The notes: generated by a model not told the origin, from the sequence alone. A stretch of DNA of 64,000 nucleotides from Pseudomonas alkylphenolica (GCF_004025535.1 NZ_QJRG01000034.1:806001-870000); one strand, 5' to 3'; positions 27,021 through 36,154 are shown, counted from the first letter of the stretch. Translations and numbers: made by a program.

Positions 27021-28187
27021 TCAGCCTCGCCCCCGACACAACAGCAGCGGTACCTGTTGGTCGTCATCCGTCAACGCACCGTGATGCCCGCGCCACTGGC
27101 TGGCGTGCGGCTCTGCCTCGCTGCGAATAATCCCGCCCGCACCGGTTGGCACCACGATCAGATCGCCAATGTGTGCTTCGGCTTGGCTCAACATCACGTC
27201 ACCGAACAGGCCCTTGGCAATCGCCTGGGCCTTGCTCCAGACCCTGTAACCCTCCCCCAGGTGATTTTGCCAACGCTGGTGCACACGGTCTTGCTGGTGC
27301 TCACAGGTGTACAGGTAGCGGGCGCGGATATCACCGGCAATGGCCCGAACGCCCTCCTGCAATACCGGTTCAAGGTCAAAATCACGAACCTGCTCGTTGT
27401 CCAGCGCGAGCATGCCATGATCGGCAATCACCATCAGTTGAACCTGCTCAGGCAATGCGTAGGCAATGCTCCGGGCCAGGTGGTCGGCCGTTTCCAGCTG
27501 CTTGATCCACTCGGGCGAGCCGGGGCCGAACAGGTGCCCGGCAAAATCCAGGTCGCCAAAATAAGCAAAGCAGAACGCAGGCTCGCCCGTGGTCAACGCG
27601 GCATTGATCAGACCCGGATAAGCGTCATAGGCAGGGGCCGGGAGAATCTGCCCGGCCTTGTAGATCGCCTGACTGAACGCTGAGTTGGCATACCGCCCGA
27701 GCATCACTGTGCTGATAGCAATGCCCTGTGCACTGGCAAGGCTCCAGGCATCGGGAGGGGTGATAAATACTGCGGGCGCAGGTGGCGCGCTCGGCTGCGC
27801 TTGCGCGTCAAAGGCGGCAGTGGTCCAGGACAACGGTGACAGTTCGGTCTGCTCATCGAGGGCAAAACTGCAGCCGACGATGCCATGTGCGCCGCTGCCC
27901 AGCCCTGTGGTGACCGAGGTCAGGCTTGTAGCCGTGGTGGCCGGAAAGCCGCAGCGAAAGTAGCCGTCGGGCTGCATCAACGAAGCCAGGAACGGAGCAT
28001 GCCGAGCGTGGGCGCTCAACAGGTTCCAGCCAAGGCCATCAACCAAAAACAGGCAAGTCGCGTGCGTGCGCTCGAGCTTGAAACTGTTGCGAAACCCCTG
28101 GCACCCCAGGGCAGCGAGGGTCGACTGGGTAAGCGTGGCCAGGCCAGGCCACGTCTCCCTTTGCAACTGCGGATCGCTCAACGGCAT
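27021..28187 (-). CDS. Alkaline-phosphatase-superfamily phosphodiesterase (NPP-like)
   Basis: A 388-residue hydrolase of the type I phosphodiesterase/nucleotide pyrophosphatase group. Visible metal-site pieces are FLVDGLGWN (first Asp, near residue 46), the nucleophile Thr segment FPATTATSLTSVTTG (about 78-92) with the usual AHGIVG after it, FGDLDFAGHLFG (about 202-213) and IADHGML (about 243-249). No signal peptide is visible, so it is probably cytoplasmic. The third of several in-frame ATG codons (28187) has GGAG eight bases upstream and is preferred over 28217, 28205 and 28193. Substrate unknown. Confidence 0.82.
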   Translation of the reverse strand: MPLSDPQLQRETWPGLATLTQSTLAALGCQGFRNSFKLERTHATCLFLVDGLGWNLLSAHARHAPFLASLMQPDGYFRCGFPATTATSLTSVTTGLGSGAHGIVGCSFALDEQTELSPLSWTTAAFDAQAQPSAPPAPAVFITPPDAWSLASAQGIAISTVMLGRYANSAFSQAIYKAGQILPAPAYDAYPGLINAALTTGEPAFCFAYFGDLDFAGHLFGPGSPEWIKQLETADHLARSIAYALPEQVQLMVIADHGMLALDNEQVRDFDLEPVLQEGVRAIAGDIRARYLYTCEHQQDRVHQRWQNHLGEGYRVWSKAQAIAKGLFGDVMLSQAEAHIGDLIVVPTGAGGIIRSEAEPHASQWRGHHGALTDDDQQVPLLLCRGRG

Positions 28188-28330
28188 GGCCATGTCTCCA
28201 TTCATGGTCGGGTGCAAAGCAACAGGTGTAGCACAGCCTGTGCGATCAGCGCACAGAAAAGCGCTGCATGCCGGATTCGGTGATTGACCAAATTAACCAT
28301 TCGGTACATTTTCAGTATCAGTCGCTTACC

Positions 28331-28341
28331 AAGAACAATAA
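28331..28341 (+). promoter_or_regulatory. Predicted strong Hfq/Crc site before the quinate dehydrogenase
   Basis: AAGAACAATAA contains four AA pairs in AAnAAnAAnAA spacing and abuts the ribosome-binding site CGGAG (28342-28346) of the gene at 28353. This is the ideal location for catabolite repression by Hfq/Crc. Pattern match only. Confidence 0.6.
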
Positions 28342-28352
28342 CGGAGTTTCCC

Positions 28353-29213
28353 ATGCATTCAGCCCCTCCCTTCGGCATTCTCGCCGGCCTGATCGGCGCA
28401 GGTATCCAGGCCTCGCGTACCCCGGCCCTGCACGAGCGCGAAGGCCGCGCCCAAGGTCTGAACTACCTATACCGGCTGATCGATCTGGACCAGCTCAAAC
28501 TCGACAGCAGTGCGCTCGAGCAATTGCTCACTGCGGCGGAATCGATGGGCTACACCGGCCTGAACATCACCTTCCCGTGCAAACAGGCAATCTTGCCCCT
28601 GCTCGACGATCTGTCGCCCGAAGCCAGAGGCATCGGCGCGGTCAACACGGTGGTACTCAGGGAGGGCAAGCGTATTGGCCACAACACCGATTGCCTGGGT
28701 TTTGCCGAGGGCTTTCGCCGCGGGCTGAGCGATGCTCCGCGCCGGCAGGTGGTACAGATGGGCGCAGGCGGTGCCGGCGCTGCGGTAGCCCATGCCCTGC
28801 TGGCTGAAGGTGTCGAACAGCTGGCGGTATTCGACGTCGAAACGGCGCGTGCCCAAGCGCTGGTGGACAATCTCAACGCGCACTTCAGCGGCAGCCCTGC
28901 CCGCGTCGGCCATGACCTGGCCAGTGCGCTGAGCGAAGCCGATGGCCTGGTCAATACCACGCCCATGGGCATGGCCAAACTGCCGGGCATGCCGGTGCCC
29001 AAAGGGTTGCTGCGGGCCGAGTTGTGGGTAGCGGAAATTGTCTACTTCCCGCTGGAAACCGAGCTGCTCAGGGAAGCCCGGGCCTTGGGTTGCCGTACCC
29101 TGGACGGGTCGAACATGGCCGTGTTTCAGGCAGTGAAAGCGTTTGAACTGTTCAGTGGCGTGCAGGCGGATGCGGGGCGCATGCTCCAGCACTTCAACAG
29201 TCTCGGCGCCTGA
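28353..29213 (+). CDS. Quinate/shikimate dehydrogenase (AroE family)
   Basis: A 286-residue cytoplasmic NAD(P)-dependent dehydrogenase that oxidises quinate and/or shikimate. The substrate site pattern SRTPALHEREG replaces the SxS of biosynthetic AroE. NITFPCKQ carries the catalytic Lys (about residue 75) and GHNTDCLGF the catalytic Asp (near 111). The Rossmann loop GAGGAGAAVAHALL is followed by VFDVE, where the acidic residue favours NAD+ over NADP+, as in catabolic enzymes. It is encoded next to quiC, which uses its product. CGGAG precedes the start, and an A-rich Hfq/Crc-type site precedes that. Confidence 0.88.
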   Translation: MHSAPPFGILAGLIGAGIQASRTPALHEREGRAQGLNYLYRLIDLDQLKLDSSALEQLLTAAESMGYTGLNITFPCKQAILPLLDDLSPEARGIGAVNTVVLREGKRIGHNTDCLGFAEGFRRGLSDAPRRQVVQMGAGGAGAAVAHALLAEGVEQLAVFDVETARAQALVDNLNAHFSGSPARVGHDLASALSEADGLVNTTPMGMAKLPGMPVPKGLLRAELWVAEIVYFPLETELLREARALGCRTLDGSNMAVFQAVKAFELFSGVQADAGRMLQHFNSLGA

Positions 29214-29220
29214 ACAGACT

Positions 29221-29264
29221 GCCCCTGCAACCGCAGGGGCCAATCTGGGCCGCATCGCGGCCCA
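29221..29264. terminator. Two hairpins between convergent genes
   Basis: GCCCCTGC-aacc-GCAGGGGC (29221-29240) and TGGGCCGC-atc-GCGGCCCA (29246-29264) stand side by side between the dehydrogenase and tetR stop codons. Neither has a T run, so termination efficiency is uncertain. Confidence 0.55.
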
Positions 29265-29270
29265 TTCGGC

Positions 29271-29939
29271 TTATGCCTGCAAAAACTTCAACACCGACTC
29301 GCAGATCATCTCGCGGTGACGCTGCTTGATCGCCGCTTCTTCGAAATCAACCTGGAAGATTTCGCCAAAGGTGTGCCGGTTCGATACCCGGTAAAAGCAG
29401 AACGAACTGATCAGCAGGTGTACATCCAGCGCTTCCAGGCCTTGGCGGAACACACCTTCGGCAGCGCCTCGGCGCAGGATTTCATCCAGAGCGGTGAGAA
29501 CGGTCTTGTTCATCGAGCGAATGGCCGAAGAGCGCTTCACGTACTCGCCGTGGTGCATGTTCTCGTTGCAGACGATACGCACGAAGTCGACATTCAGATC
29601 ATGGTGATCAAAAGTGAACTCCACCAGCCGGCGGATACCCATACGCGGTTCCAGCTCGGCCAGGTGCAGATTGCTTTCGGTGTTGCGGATATCACCGTAG
29701 AGCTTTTCCAGCACCTCGACGTACAACTGCTCCTTGCTGTTGAAGTAGTAGTAGATCATGCGCTTGGAGGTCTGGGTGCGCTCGGCGATCGCATCCACCC
29801 GGGCACCGGCCAGCCCCTGCTGGACGAACTCAGTGATGGCCGCCTGCAGAATGCTCTCGCGGGTCTTTTCCGGGTTGTTCTTGCGACCCTTGCGCTGCGC
29901 CGGTTCAGGGACAACGAAGGGTGCTGGTGTAGTTGTCAT
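29271..29939 (-). CDS. TetR-family regulator of the quinate/shikimate cluster
   Basis: A 222-residue repressor with an N-terminal HTH (about residues 22-68; FVQQGLAGARVDAIAERTQTSKRMIYYYF) and an all-helical ligand domain. It lies 77 bases downstream of quiC on the same strand and is probably transcribed with it. The 14-bp palindrome ACTAACCAGTTAGT at 32004-32017, between quiC and the divergent transporter, is of the size TetR proteins bind and is the likely operator. The inducer is inferred to be a hydroaromatic acid such as dehydroshikimate or shikimate. Confidence 0.88.
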   Translation of the reverse strand: MTTTPAPFVVPEPAQRKGRKNNPEKTRESILQAAITEFVQQGLAGARVDAIAERTQTSKRMIYYYFNSKEQLYVEVLEKLYGDIRNTESNLHLAELEPRMGIRRLVEFTFDHHDLNVDFVRIVCNENMHHGEYVKRSSAIRSMNKTVLTALDEILRRGAAEGVFRQGLEALDVHLLISSFCFYRVSNRHTFGEIFQVDFEEAAIKQRHREMICESVLKFLQA

Positions 29940-30016
29940 ACGGGACTCGTGGCCAACGGTTAACGCGGTGATTATGAGCCCCGAGGGAACAGGAAGAAAG
30001 CCTGTCGACTCGTGCC

Positions 30017-31924
30017 TTATAAACGGGCCTGGGTCAGTGCTCCGGACCGCGCCTTGGCCATGGCCGCGAGGCGCACCGCCACATTGGCGGCGCCATAGCC
30101 GCTATAGCCATTGCGCCGTTGCAGGACCTCGAAGAAGAAGCGCTCCTCGAACGGTTCTGTGTACACGTGGAACAGCTCGCCGCCCTGGGCATCGCGGTCA
30201 TACAGCACGTTGTAGTAAGCCAGTTCGCTGAGAAACTCGTCGTCGAAATCAAAGCGTGCGGCGAGGTCGTCGTAATAGTTGAGCGGAATGTCGAGCAACG
30301 CCACGCCTGCCTCTTTGGCCTGCTTGACCGCAGCAAAGATGTCATCGCATTCAAAGGCGATGTGATGCACACCTGAACCGCGATAGTGCGACAGCGCATG
30401 GGCAATGGCAGTGTTGCGGTTTTCCGAGATGTTCAACGGCAGGCGAATCGAGCTGCAACGACTGCGCAAGGCCCGGCTTTTTACCAGGCCATAAGGGTCC
30501 GGCAATACCACTTCATCATCGGCGGTGAAGTCCAGCAGGCTCTTGTAGAACAGCGCCCAGCTGTCCAGGCCATCGGCCGGTAACGCCAGGGCCATATGGT
30601 CGATTCGCGTGAGCCCCAGGCTGTTGACCGAAGGCTGCAACTGGCTGAAGTCGGTGTCGTAGATGGTACGCCCCTGGGCGTCCTGATCGACCAGATAGAT
30701 CAGGCTGCCATCGGGTGCACGCACCGCCGCCAGTTCCCGCTCATTGGGCCCGACCAGGCCCCGGTAAGGCTGGCCGTGGAAGGCGACCGCACGCGCCAGG
30801 GCCTGGGCGCTGTTCTTGACCCGAATGGCGGTGGCACACAAGGACGGGCCGTGGCTTTCGAAAAAGTTGTGGGCAAACGAATAGGGTTCGGCGTTGAGGA
30901 TGATGTTGATATCGCCCTGGCGCAACAAACTGACATTCTTCGAGCGGTGCACGCCGGCACGGGTAAACCCGAGTCGCTCGAGCCAGTTGCCCAGCTTGGC
31001 GCCCAGCGCATCGTCCACGGCGAACTCGAGAAACTCGATGCCGTCGTAAGCACTCGCAGCCGGTGGTGCAAACAGCAGATCGTCCTGCGGCGCTTGCGCC
31101 TGTTGCTCAAGGCGTTGACGGGTTTTCTCCTCCAGGTACAGCAACGAACGCAAGCCATCGGCAGCGTTTGCCCGTGGCGGCGCAGCACGGAAGCCGTCGT
31201 TGAAGATTTCCAGCGACAGGGGCCCACGATACCCCGTGGCCAGAATCGGCGCGAGGAAACCCGCCAGGTCGAACTCACCCTGCCCCGGGAAGCAGCGGAA
31301 ATGCCGGCTCCACTCCAGCACATCCATTGCCAGTATTGGCGCGTCGGCCATTTGCACGAAGAAGATCTTGTCACCGGGGATCTGCGCAATCGCCCGGGGA
31401 TCGCCCTTGATCGACAAGGTATGGAAACTGTCGAGAATCATCCCCAGGCTTGGATGATCAGCGGCCTGAACGATGTCCCACACCTGCTCCCAGGTGTTCA
31501 CATGACGTCCCCAGGCCAATGCCTCGTAGCCGATACGCAGATCGCGGGCGCCGGCACGCTCGGCCAGCAGGCGCAGATCATCGACCAGCACCTGGCGTTC
31601 GCCCAGTGAGTCGGCTGCGACGTTGCTGCACACCAGCACCAGATCGGTGCCCAGTTCCTGCATCAGGTCGAACTTGCGCTCGGCCCGATCAAGGTTGCGC
31701 GCCAGGCGGTCACGGCGGCAGCCTTCGAAGTCACGGAACGGCTGAAACAGGGTGATTGCCAGCCCCAGGTCGGCACAGCGCTGACGAATTTCGCGTGGGC
31801 TGCCGGCGTAGTAGAGCAAGTCGTTCTCGAAGATCTCGACCCCGTCAAAGCCTGCGGCGGCAATGGCTTCGAGTTTTTCAGGCAAGGTACCGCTCAAGGA
31901 TACGGTGGCAATCGAACGCTGCAT
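30017..31924 (-). CDS. quiC: 3-Dehydroshikimate dehydratase fused to an HPPD-like domain
   Basis: A 635-residue cytoplasmic enzyme converting 3-dehydroshikimate to protocatechuate. The N-terminal xylose-isomerase-like TIM barrel (about 1-280) has the metal-ligand pattern Glu134 (GYEALAW), Asp165 (ILDSFH), Gln191 (FVQMADAP) and Glu239 (SLEIFNDG). The C-terminal part (about 300-620) is a vicinal-oxygen-chelate module like 4-hydroxyphenylpyruvate dioxygenase, as in other Pseudomonas QuiC1 proteins of exactly this length. The ATG at 31924 has ACGGAG upstream; the 23-codon extension is rejected. It feeds pcaGH, 6 kb away. Confidence 0.95.
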   Translation of the reverse strand: MQRSIATVSLSGTLPEKLEAIAAAGFDGVEIFENDLLYYAGSPREIRQRCADLGLAITLFQPFRDFEGCRRDRLARNLDRAERKFDLMQELGTDLVLVCSNVAADSLGERQVLVDDLRLLAERAGARDLRIGYEALAWGRHVNTWEQVWDIVQAADHPSLGMILDSFHTLSIKGDPRAIAQIPGDKIFFVQMADAPILAMDVLEWSRHFRCFPGQGEFDLAGFLAPILATGYRGPLSLEIFNDGFRAAPPRANAADGLRSLLYLEEKTRQRLEQQAQAPQDDLLFAPPAASAYDGIEFLEFAVDDALGAKLGNWLERLGFTRAGVHRSKNVSLLRQGDINIILNAEPYSFAHNFFESHGPSLCATAIRVKNSAQALARAVAFHGQPYRGLVGPNERELAAVRAPDGSLIYLVDQDAQGRTIYDTDFSQLQPSVNSLGLTRIDHMALALPADGLDSWALFYKSLLDFTADDEVVLPDPYGLVKSRALRSRCSSIRLPLNISENRNTAIAHALSHYRGSGVHHIAFECDDIFAAVKQAKEAGVALLDIPLNYYDDLAARFDFDDEFLSELAYYNVLYDRDAQGGELFHVYTEPFEERFFFEVLQRRNGYSGYGAANVAVRLAAMAKARSGALTQARL

Positions 31925-32224
31925 TTTTATGGCTCCGTGGGGTAGGCAAAACCCGGATGCTGCAATTATTGGCGGCGAACATTTTTTGCTCAATCAAAAA
32001 GGTACTAACCAGTTAGTTTTGTGTTCGATTATCGCCCATAATAGCGTTCTACGAATTGACCCTTTTTTGACCACAGGCGCACCATTTCGACACGGGGCAG
32101 TGTTGCTGAAGGACCAAAAGTTCATCGGCACCTGTCATTGATAACGACGGCGAGCATTCCGACGTCCTTAGTGTTGCGTAGTCCAGGCTTGACCCATAAA
32201 CATAAAAATACGGGTAACCCTCCC
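31925..32224. other. Divergent control region of quiC and the MFS importer
   Basis: 300 bases without a gene. The quiC-proximal part is AT-rich and contains the palindrome ACTAACCAGTTAGT (32004-32017). The transporter-proximal part has no site I could identify; its ribosome-binding site is weak (GGGTAA). Confidence 0.6.
32004..32017. promoter_or_regulatory. Predicted TetR operator
   Basis: ACTAAC-CA-GTTAGT, two perfect 6-bp arms with a 2-bp centre, in the quiC/MFS divergent region. The most likely ligand is the TetR protein encoded at 29271-29939. A weaker similar sequence, TTAACCATTCGGTA (28295-28308), lies before the dehydrogenase gene. Confidence 0.6.
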
Positions 32225-33565
32225 ATGATCCATTCGCACAGCACCCGCATGGCCCAGCCGCTGGCCAGCACCCCGCACGCCGGCATCGGCGACAAGATCC
32301 GTGGCGCCATGGCAGTCGGCAAGACCCGCTGGGCGATGCTCGCCCTGGTGTTCTTCGCCACTACCCTGAACTACATCGATCGCGCCGCACTGGGCGTCAT
32401 GCAGCCAATCCTGGCCAAGGAAATGAGCTGGACGGCGATGGATTACGCCAACATCAACTTCTGGTTTCAGGTCGGTTATGCCATCGGCTTCGTGCTGCAA
32501 GGCCGCCTGATCGACCGGATCGGCGTCAAACGCGTGTTCTTCTTTGCCGTACTGCTCTGGAGCCTGGCCACCGGTGCCCACGGCCTGGCGACCTCGGCGG
32601 TGGGCTTTATGGTCTGCCGGTTCATTTTGGGCCTGACCGAAGCGGCCAACTACCCGGCCTGCGTCAAGACCACGCGCCTGTGGTTCCCGGCCGGCGAACG
32701 GGCGGTGGCCACCGGCATTTTCAACGCCGGTACCAACGTAGGCGCGATGTTCACCCCCATGCTGCTGCCGCTGATCCTGACCGTCTGGGGCTGGCAGGCT
32801 GCGTTCATGGGCATGGCCGCACTGGGCCTGGTGTGGGTGACCTTCTGGGGCCTGAAGTACTTCAACCCGGAAGACCACCCCACCGTCAGCAAGGCCGAAC
32901 TGGCCTACGTTCAGAGTGAGCCAGAGCCCGACCAGGCGCGCGTGCCGTTCTCACGCATCCTGCGCATGCGTGGCACCTGGGCGTTTGCCCTGGCCTACTC
33001 GATGACTGCGCCGGTGTTCTGGTTCTACCTGTACTGGCTGCCGCCGTTTCTCAACCAGCAGTACAACCTCGGCATCAGCGTGACCCAGATGGGTATTCCA
33101 CTGATCGTCATCTACATCAGCGCCGACTTCGGCAGCATAGGCGGCGGTATCCTCTCGTCGTTCCTGATCGGCCGTGGCATGGCACCGGTCAAGGCGCGCC
33201 TGTTGTCGATGCTGCTGTTTGCACTGACCATCATCAGCGTGATCTTCGCCGCGGGCGCCAGCAGCCTGTGGGTCGCGGTGCTGGCCATTTCCCTGGCAAT
33301 CGCCGCGCATCAGGCCTGGACCGCCAACATCTGGAGCCTGGTGATGGACTACACGCCCAAGCACATGATGAGCACCGTGTTCGGTTTTGGCGGCATGTGC
33401 GCCGCCATCGGCGGGATGTTCATGACCCAGATCGTCGGCTACATCCTGACTACGACCAACAACAACTACACCGTGCTGTTCACCATCATCCCGGCCATGT
33501 ACTTCATCGCCCTGACCTGGATGTACCTGATGGCGCCGCGCAAAGTGCCGAAAGTCGAGGCCTAA
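32225..33565 (+). CDS. MFS importer, probably for quinate/shikimate-type acids
   Basis: A 446-residue inner-membrane transporter with 12 helices, of the anion:cation symporter branch of MFS. After a polar N terminus of about 35 residues come RWAMLALVFFATTLNYIDRAALG, the classic first helix with NYIDR, and later the motif GRLIDRIGVKR (about residues 95-105). Relatives import hexuronates, phthalate and hydroaromatic acids. Divergence from quiC over a shared control region points to quinate, shikimate or dehydroshikimate. It converges on the EamA gene and overlaps it by 4 bases. Confidence 0.85.
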   Translation: MIHSHSTRMAQPLASTPHAGIGDKIRGAMAVGKTRWAMLALVFFATTLNYIDRAALGVMQPILAKEMSWTAMDYANINFWFQVGYAIGFVLQGRLIDRIGVKRVFFFAVLLWSLATGAHGLATSAVGFMVCRFILGLTEAANYPACVKTTRLWFPAGERAVATGIFNAGTNVGAMFTPMLLPLILTVWGWQAAFMGMAALGLVWVTFWGLKYFNPEDHPTVSKAELAYVQSEPEPDQARVPFSRILRMRGTWAFALAYSMTAPVFWFYLYWLPPFLNQQYNLGISVTQMGIPLIVIYISADFGSIGGGILSSFLIGRGMAPVKARLLSMLLFALTIISVIFAAGASSLWVAVLAISLAIAAHQAWTANIWSLVMDYTPKHMMSTVFGFGGMCAAIGGMFMTQIVGYILTTTNNNYTVLFTIIPAMYFIALTWMYLMAPRKVPKVEA

Positions 33566-34440
33566 GGCTTGCGCTGCAACCAGGCAGCGCCCAGCCCGCT
33601 CAGGCAGATCAAGGCAATACCCACCAGCCCGGCCATGTCCGGGCTGTGTCCGAACAGCACCAGGCCAAGAATCCCGGCGAACACGATCTGGCAGTAACTG
33701 AACGGCGCCAGCATGGCCGGCGGCGCATGCCGGAAGGCCTGGGTCAGAAACAGGTGCGCGGTCATCCCGCAAGTGCCCAGCGCCAGCGCCATGATCCCAT
33801 GGAGCAGACTCGGTGTTTGCCAAAACATCGGCACGATGGCGCTCATCACCAGCGTATTGAGCAGGCCGGTAAAGAAGTTGCTGGTGGTGGGGCTGTCGGT
33901 TGCGCTGAGCATGCGTGTCAGCAATTGGTAGAAGCAAAAGCACATCGCCGAGCCAAAGGGCAGCAGCACCGCGGGCGTGAACAGCGCTCCGCCAGGGTGA
34001 ATGATCACCGTCACCCCGACAAAGCTCACCAGCACCGCCACCCACTGCCCGCGGGTCACCCGTTCGCCCAGCAGCGGCAACGACAGGGCCGTGACCAGCA
34101 AAGGCGCAAGGAAGTTGACCGCCGTGGCTTCGGCCAGGGGGATGTACTGCAGGGCCGTGGTGAACAACAGGCTGGTGCCCAGCAGGCACAACGCACGCAA
34201 AGTCTGCAGGCCCGGCCGCCGGGTGCGCAAAACGCGCAAACCGGACTGCGGCAGGAAGATCGCCATCATCAACAGGGTATGCACCAGGTAGCGGGCCCAG
34301 ACCACCCAGAGAATCGGATAAAACCCGGCCAGGTACTTGGACAAGGCGTCGTGACTGGCAAACAGGAAGGTCGCCAGCACCACCAGAAGAATGCCCCGCA
34401 GTGGCTGGCTGGGATCGGTAAGCGCGGTGGGACGGGGCAT
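33562..34440 (-). CDS. EamA/DMT-family transporter
   Basis: A 292-residue inner-membrane protein with ten helices in two EamA repeats of five. It has the usual short N terminus and a typical second-repeat start near residue 155. Members export or import small metabolites, amino acids among them. The gene starts 16 bases after the stop of the TIM-barrel gene, so the two form a short operon led by the operator at 35307-35321. Its substrate presumably belongs to the same unassigned pathway. Confidence 0.85.
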   Translation of the reverse strand: MPRPTALTDPSQPLRGILLVVLATFLFASHDALSKYLAGFYPILWVVWARYLVHTLLMMAIFLPQSGLRVLRTRRPGLQTLRALCLLGTSLLFTTALQYIPLAEATAVNFLAPLLVTALSLPLLGERVTRGQWVAVLVSFVGVTVIIHPGGALFTPAVLLPFGSAMCFCFYQLLTRMLSATDSPTTSNFFTGLLNTLVMSAIVPMFWQTPSLLHGIMALALGTCGMTAHLFLTQAFRHAPPAMLAPFSYCQIVFAGILGLVLFGHSPDMAGLVGIALICLSGLGAAWLQRKP

Positions 34441-34456
34441 GGAATGAGCTCGTAGG

Positions 34457-35272
34457 TTAATGCTGCGCCAGCAGCGTGCGGGTCTTGTCCAGGGCCATCT
34501 GTGCCCGCTGCAGGGCGCTGACGCCCTGTTCGTACAACTGCCGGGTCGGTATCTCCAGGCTCAACGCAATTCCGGCTGGCAAGCTGCTCAACAAGCCCGC
34601 CAGATCGCAATCGCCCTCGCCGGGGAAGCGCCGTTCGTTACGCGCCTGACGCAAGATCTCTGCCATGTCATCAGGACGCGGGCCCGCCACATCGCACAGT
34701 TGAGCATATCGCAGACGTTTTGGCGTCACCTGGCGCAAGTCATCCAGCGACGACGCCGAGCGGTCGAAATGGAAGGCATCCACCAGTACGCAGCCGTTGT
34801 CACACCCAGCCTGTTCGACGACTCGCAGCGCCTGGGTCAGGTTGCGTGCATCGGTCCAGGGCATGAACTCCAGGTGCGGGTGCAAACCATAGCGCCCGGC
34901 CAGATCACACAAGGCAGCAAAGTTGTCCGTCATGCGTTGTTCGTCGGGGTCGTTTCCGGCCACCAACAGTTCGCTCGCACCGAAGTCGGCGCCAACCGCC
35001 AGCAGCGCCTCGAAGTCAGCGACGCGAGTATCCGGTTTGAGCCGCAGTATCTCCACGTCCAGCACCCGTATCCCGGTATCACGTAAACGCGCAGCAGTAC
35101 GCCGGCGTAATCCGCCATCCGCCACCAGAGGAAAGTGATGCTCCTCGGCGGTCGCCGGTTCCAGACGCAAGCCTACGTGGCTGTAGCCGGCCCGCGCGGC
35201 CACTTCAACCATGTCCTCGGGCGACAGCTCAAGCACTGTCAGGGCAGCCAGGGACATCACGCGTTGAGTCAT
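34457..35272 (-). CDS. Sugar-phosphate-isomerase-like TIM-barrel protein
   Basis: A 271-residue cytoplasmic protein of the AP-endonuclease-2/xylose-isomerase-like barrel superfamily, a distant relative of the QuiC N-terminal half. Probable metal ligands in order are Glu in LHPHLEFMPW (near residue 140), Asp in CVLVDAFHFD (near 170), a Gln in RYAQLCDVAG (near 195) and Glu in IALSLEIPT (near 243). The set Glu-Asp-Gln-Glu is the same as in QuiC, so an isomerase, epimerase or dehydratase acting on a polyhydroxylated ring or sugar acid is possible. It is the first gene of an operon with the EamA transporter. Confidence 0.8.
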   Translation of the reverse strand: MTQRVMSLAALTVLELSPEDMVEVAARAGYSHVGLRLEPATAEEHHFPLVADGGLRRRTAARLRDTGIRVLDVEILRLKPDTRVADFEALLAVGADFGASELLVAGNDPDEQRMTDNFAALCDLAGRYGLHPHLEFMPWTDARNLTQALRVVEQAGCDNGCVLVDAFHFDRSASSLDDLRQVTPKRLRYAQLCDVAGPRPDDMAEILRQARNERRFPGEGDCDLAGLLSSLPAGIALSLEIPTRQLYEQGVSALQRAQMALDKTRTLLAQH

Positions 35273-35306
35273 TGTTGTTATCTCGGTGGAATGAATTCGC
35301 TTTATT

Positions 35307-35321
35307 TAGAACTTAGTTCCA
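35307..35321. promoter_or_regulatory. Predicted IclR operator, copy 1
   Basis: Read leftward it is TGGAACTAAGTTCTA, an inverted repeat with one mismatch, 35-50 bases upstream of the TIM-barrel start codon. It matches the palindrome at 36279-36293 at 12 of 15 positions. Confidence 0.65.
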
Positions 35322-35377
35322 TTTTCAAATCAAGTAAAAAAGTAGCAGCCCGGGAGGACTGCTTCAGGGAGCAGGGG

Positions 35378-36154
35378 TTAAACGAACAACTCTGACGCCG
35401 GGCTCGCGGCCGACAGCTCTGCCGTGGCAGCCAGCAGCATCGGCGCCAGCTCATGCATGCGCGCCTCATCGATTCGCGCGCTTGGCCCCGCCACACTGAG
35501 CACGCCTACCGCATGCCCATCCACCGGATGACGCACCACTGCTGCCAGCGCCGAGGTACCGACTGCCGAGCTTTCCACCACCCAGGCATAGCCAAGCTCG
35601 CGCGCCATGCGCAGGCGCTCGAGCAGTTCGGCATTGGACGCCGGGGCGTTGGGCCCGAAATCTTCACGCCGGGCAATGCCCTGGCGCTCGACCAGCAACA
35701 AGGCTTGGGCATCGCTGAGGCTCGACAGCCAGGCATGCCCGGAAGCGGTGTAGAACAGCGGCGCCTCGCGGCCCATGTCCGGGTCGTAGCGCAGGCCGGA
35801 ACGCGCGCCCTGGGCTTTGGCAATCCAGGTCAGGCGGTCGTCTTCAATCACCCCGAGACGCACCAGTTCGCCGCTTTGCACGGCCAGTTGGTCGAGTATC
35901 GGCTGAACCACGTCGGCACCACTGGTGGAGAGGTAGCGAAAGCCCATGGCCACCAGCCGGGTGCTCAGGTAGTAACGGCTGCTCTCCGGGTTCTGACGTA
36001 CATAGCCCAGGCGCATCAGCTCGGCGAGCATGCGATGCGTCGCACTCTTGGGAATATCCAGCTCCTCGGCCAGGGTCTGCAAGGGCAGCCCGCGCGGTTC
36101 GCTGGTAAGGCGTTCAACAAGGCTGAACGCACGCTCAATCTGACTGCCGGCCAT
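35378..36154 (-). CDS. IclR-family transcriptional regulator
   Basis: A 258-residue regulator with an N-terminal winged HTH (about residues 8-60; LQTLAEELDIPKSATHRMLAELMRLGYV) and the IclR effector domain after it. The start MAGSQIERAF has AGGGA upstream and fits the family; the 18-codon extension upstream is not needed. It lies between the TIM-barrel/EamA operon and the FAD oxidoreductase. The two palindromes TGGAAYYAAGTTCYA, one before each of those units, are the expected binding sites. IclR proteins often control aromatic-acid genes (PcaR, PobR), in line with the neighbours. Confidence 0.9.
   Translation of the reverse strand: MAGSQIERAFSLVERLTSEPRGLPLQTLAEELDIPKSATHRMLAELMRLGYVRQNPESSRYYLSTRLVAMGFRYLSTSGADVVQPILDQLAVQSGELVRLGVIEDDRLTWIAKAQGARSGLRYDPDMGREAPLFYTASGHAWLSSLSDAQALLLVERQGIARREDFGPNAPASNAELLERLRMARELGYAWVVESSAVGTSALAAVVRHPVDGHAVGVLSVAGPSARIDEARMHELAPMLLAATAELSAASPASELFV

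Noticed and set aside
35378..36154. IclR gene as PcaR or PobR orthologue
   Set aside because: Its targets by operator position are the isomerase, transporter and FAD genes. Nothing here ties it specifically to pca or pob regulation, and no matching palindrome was seen before pcaH.
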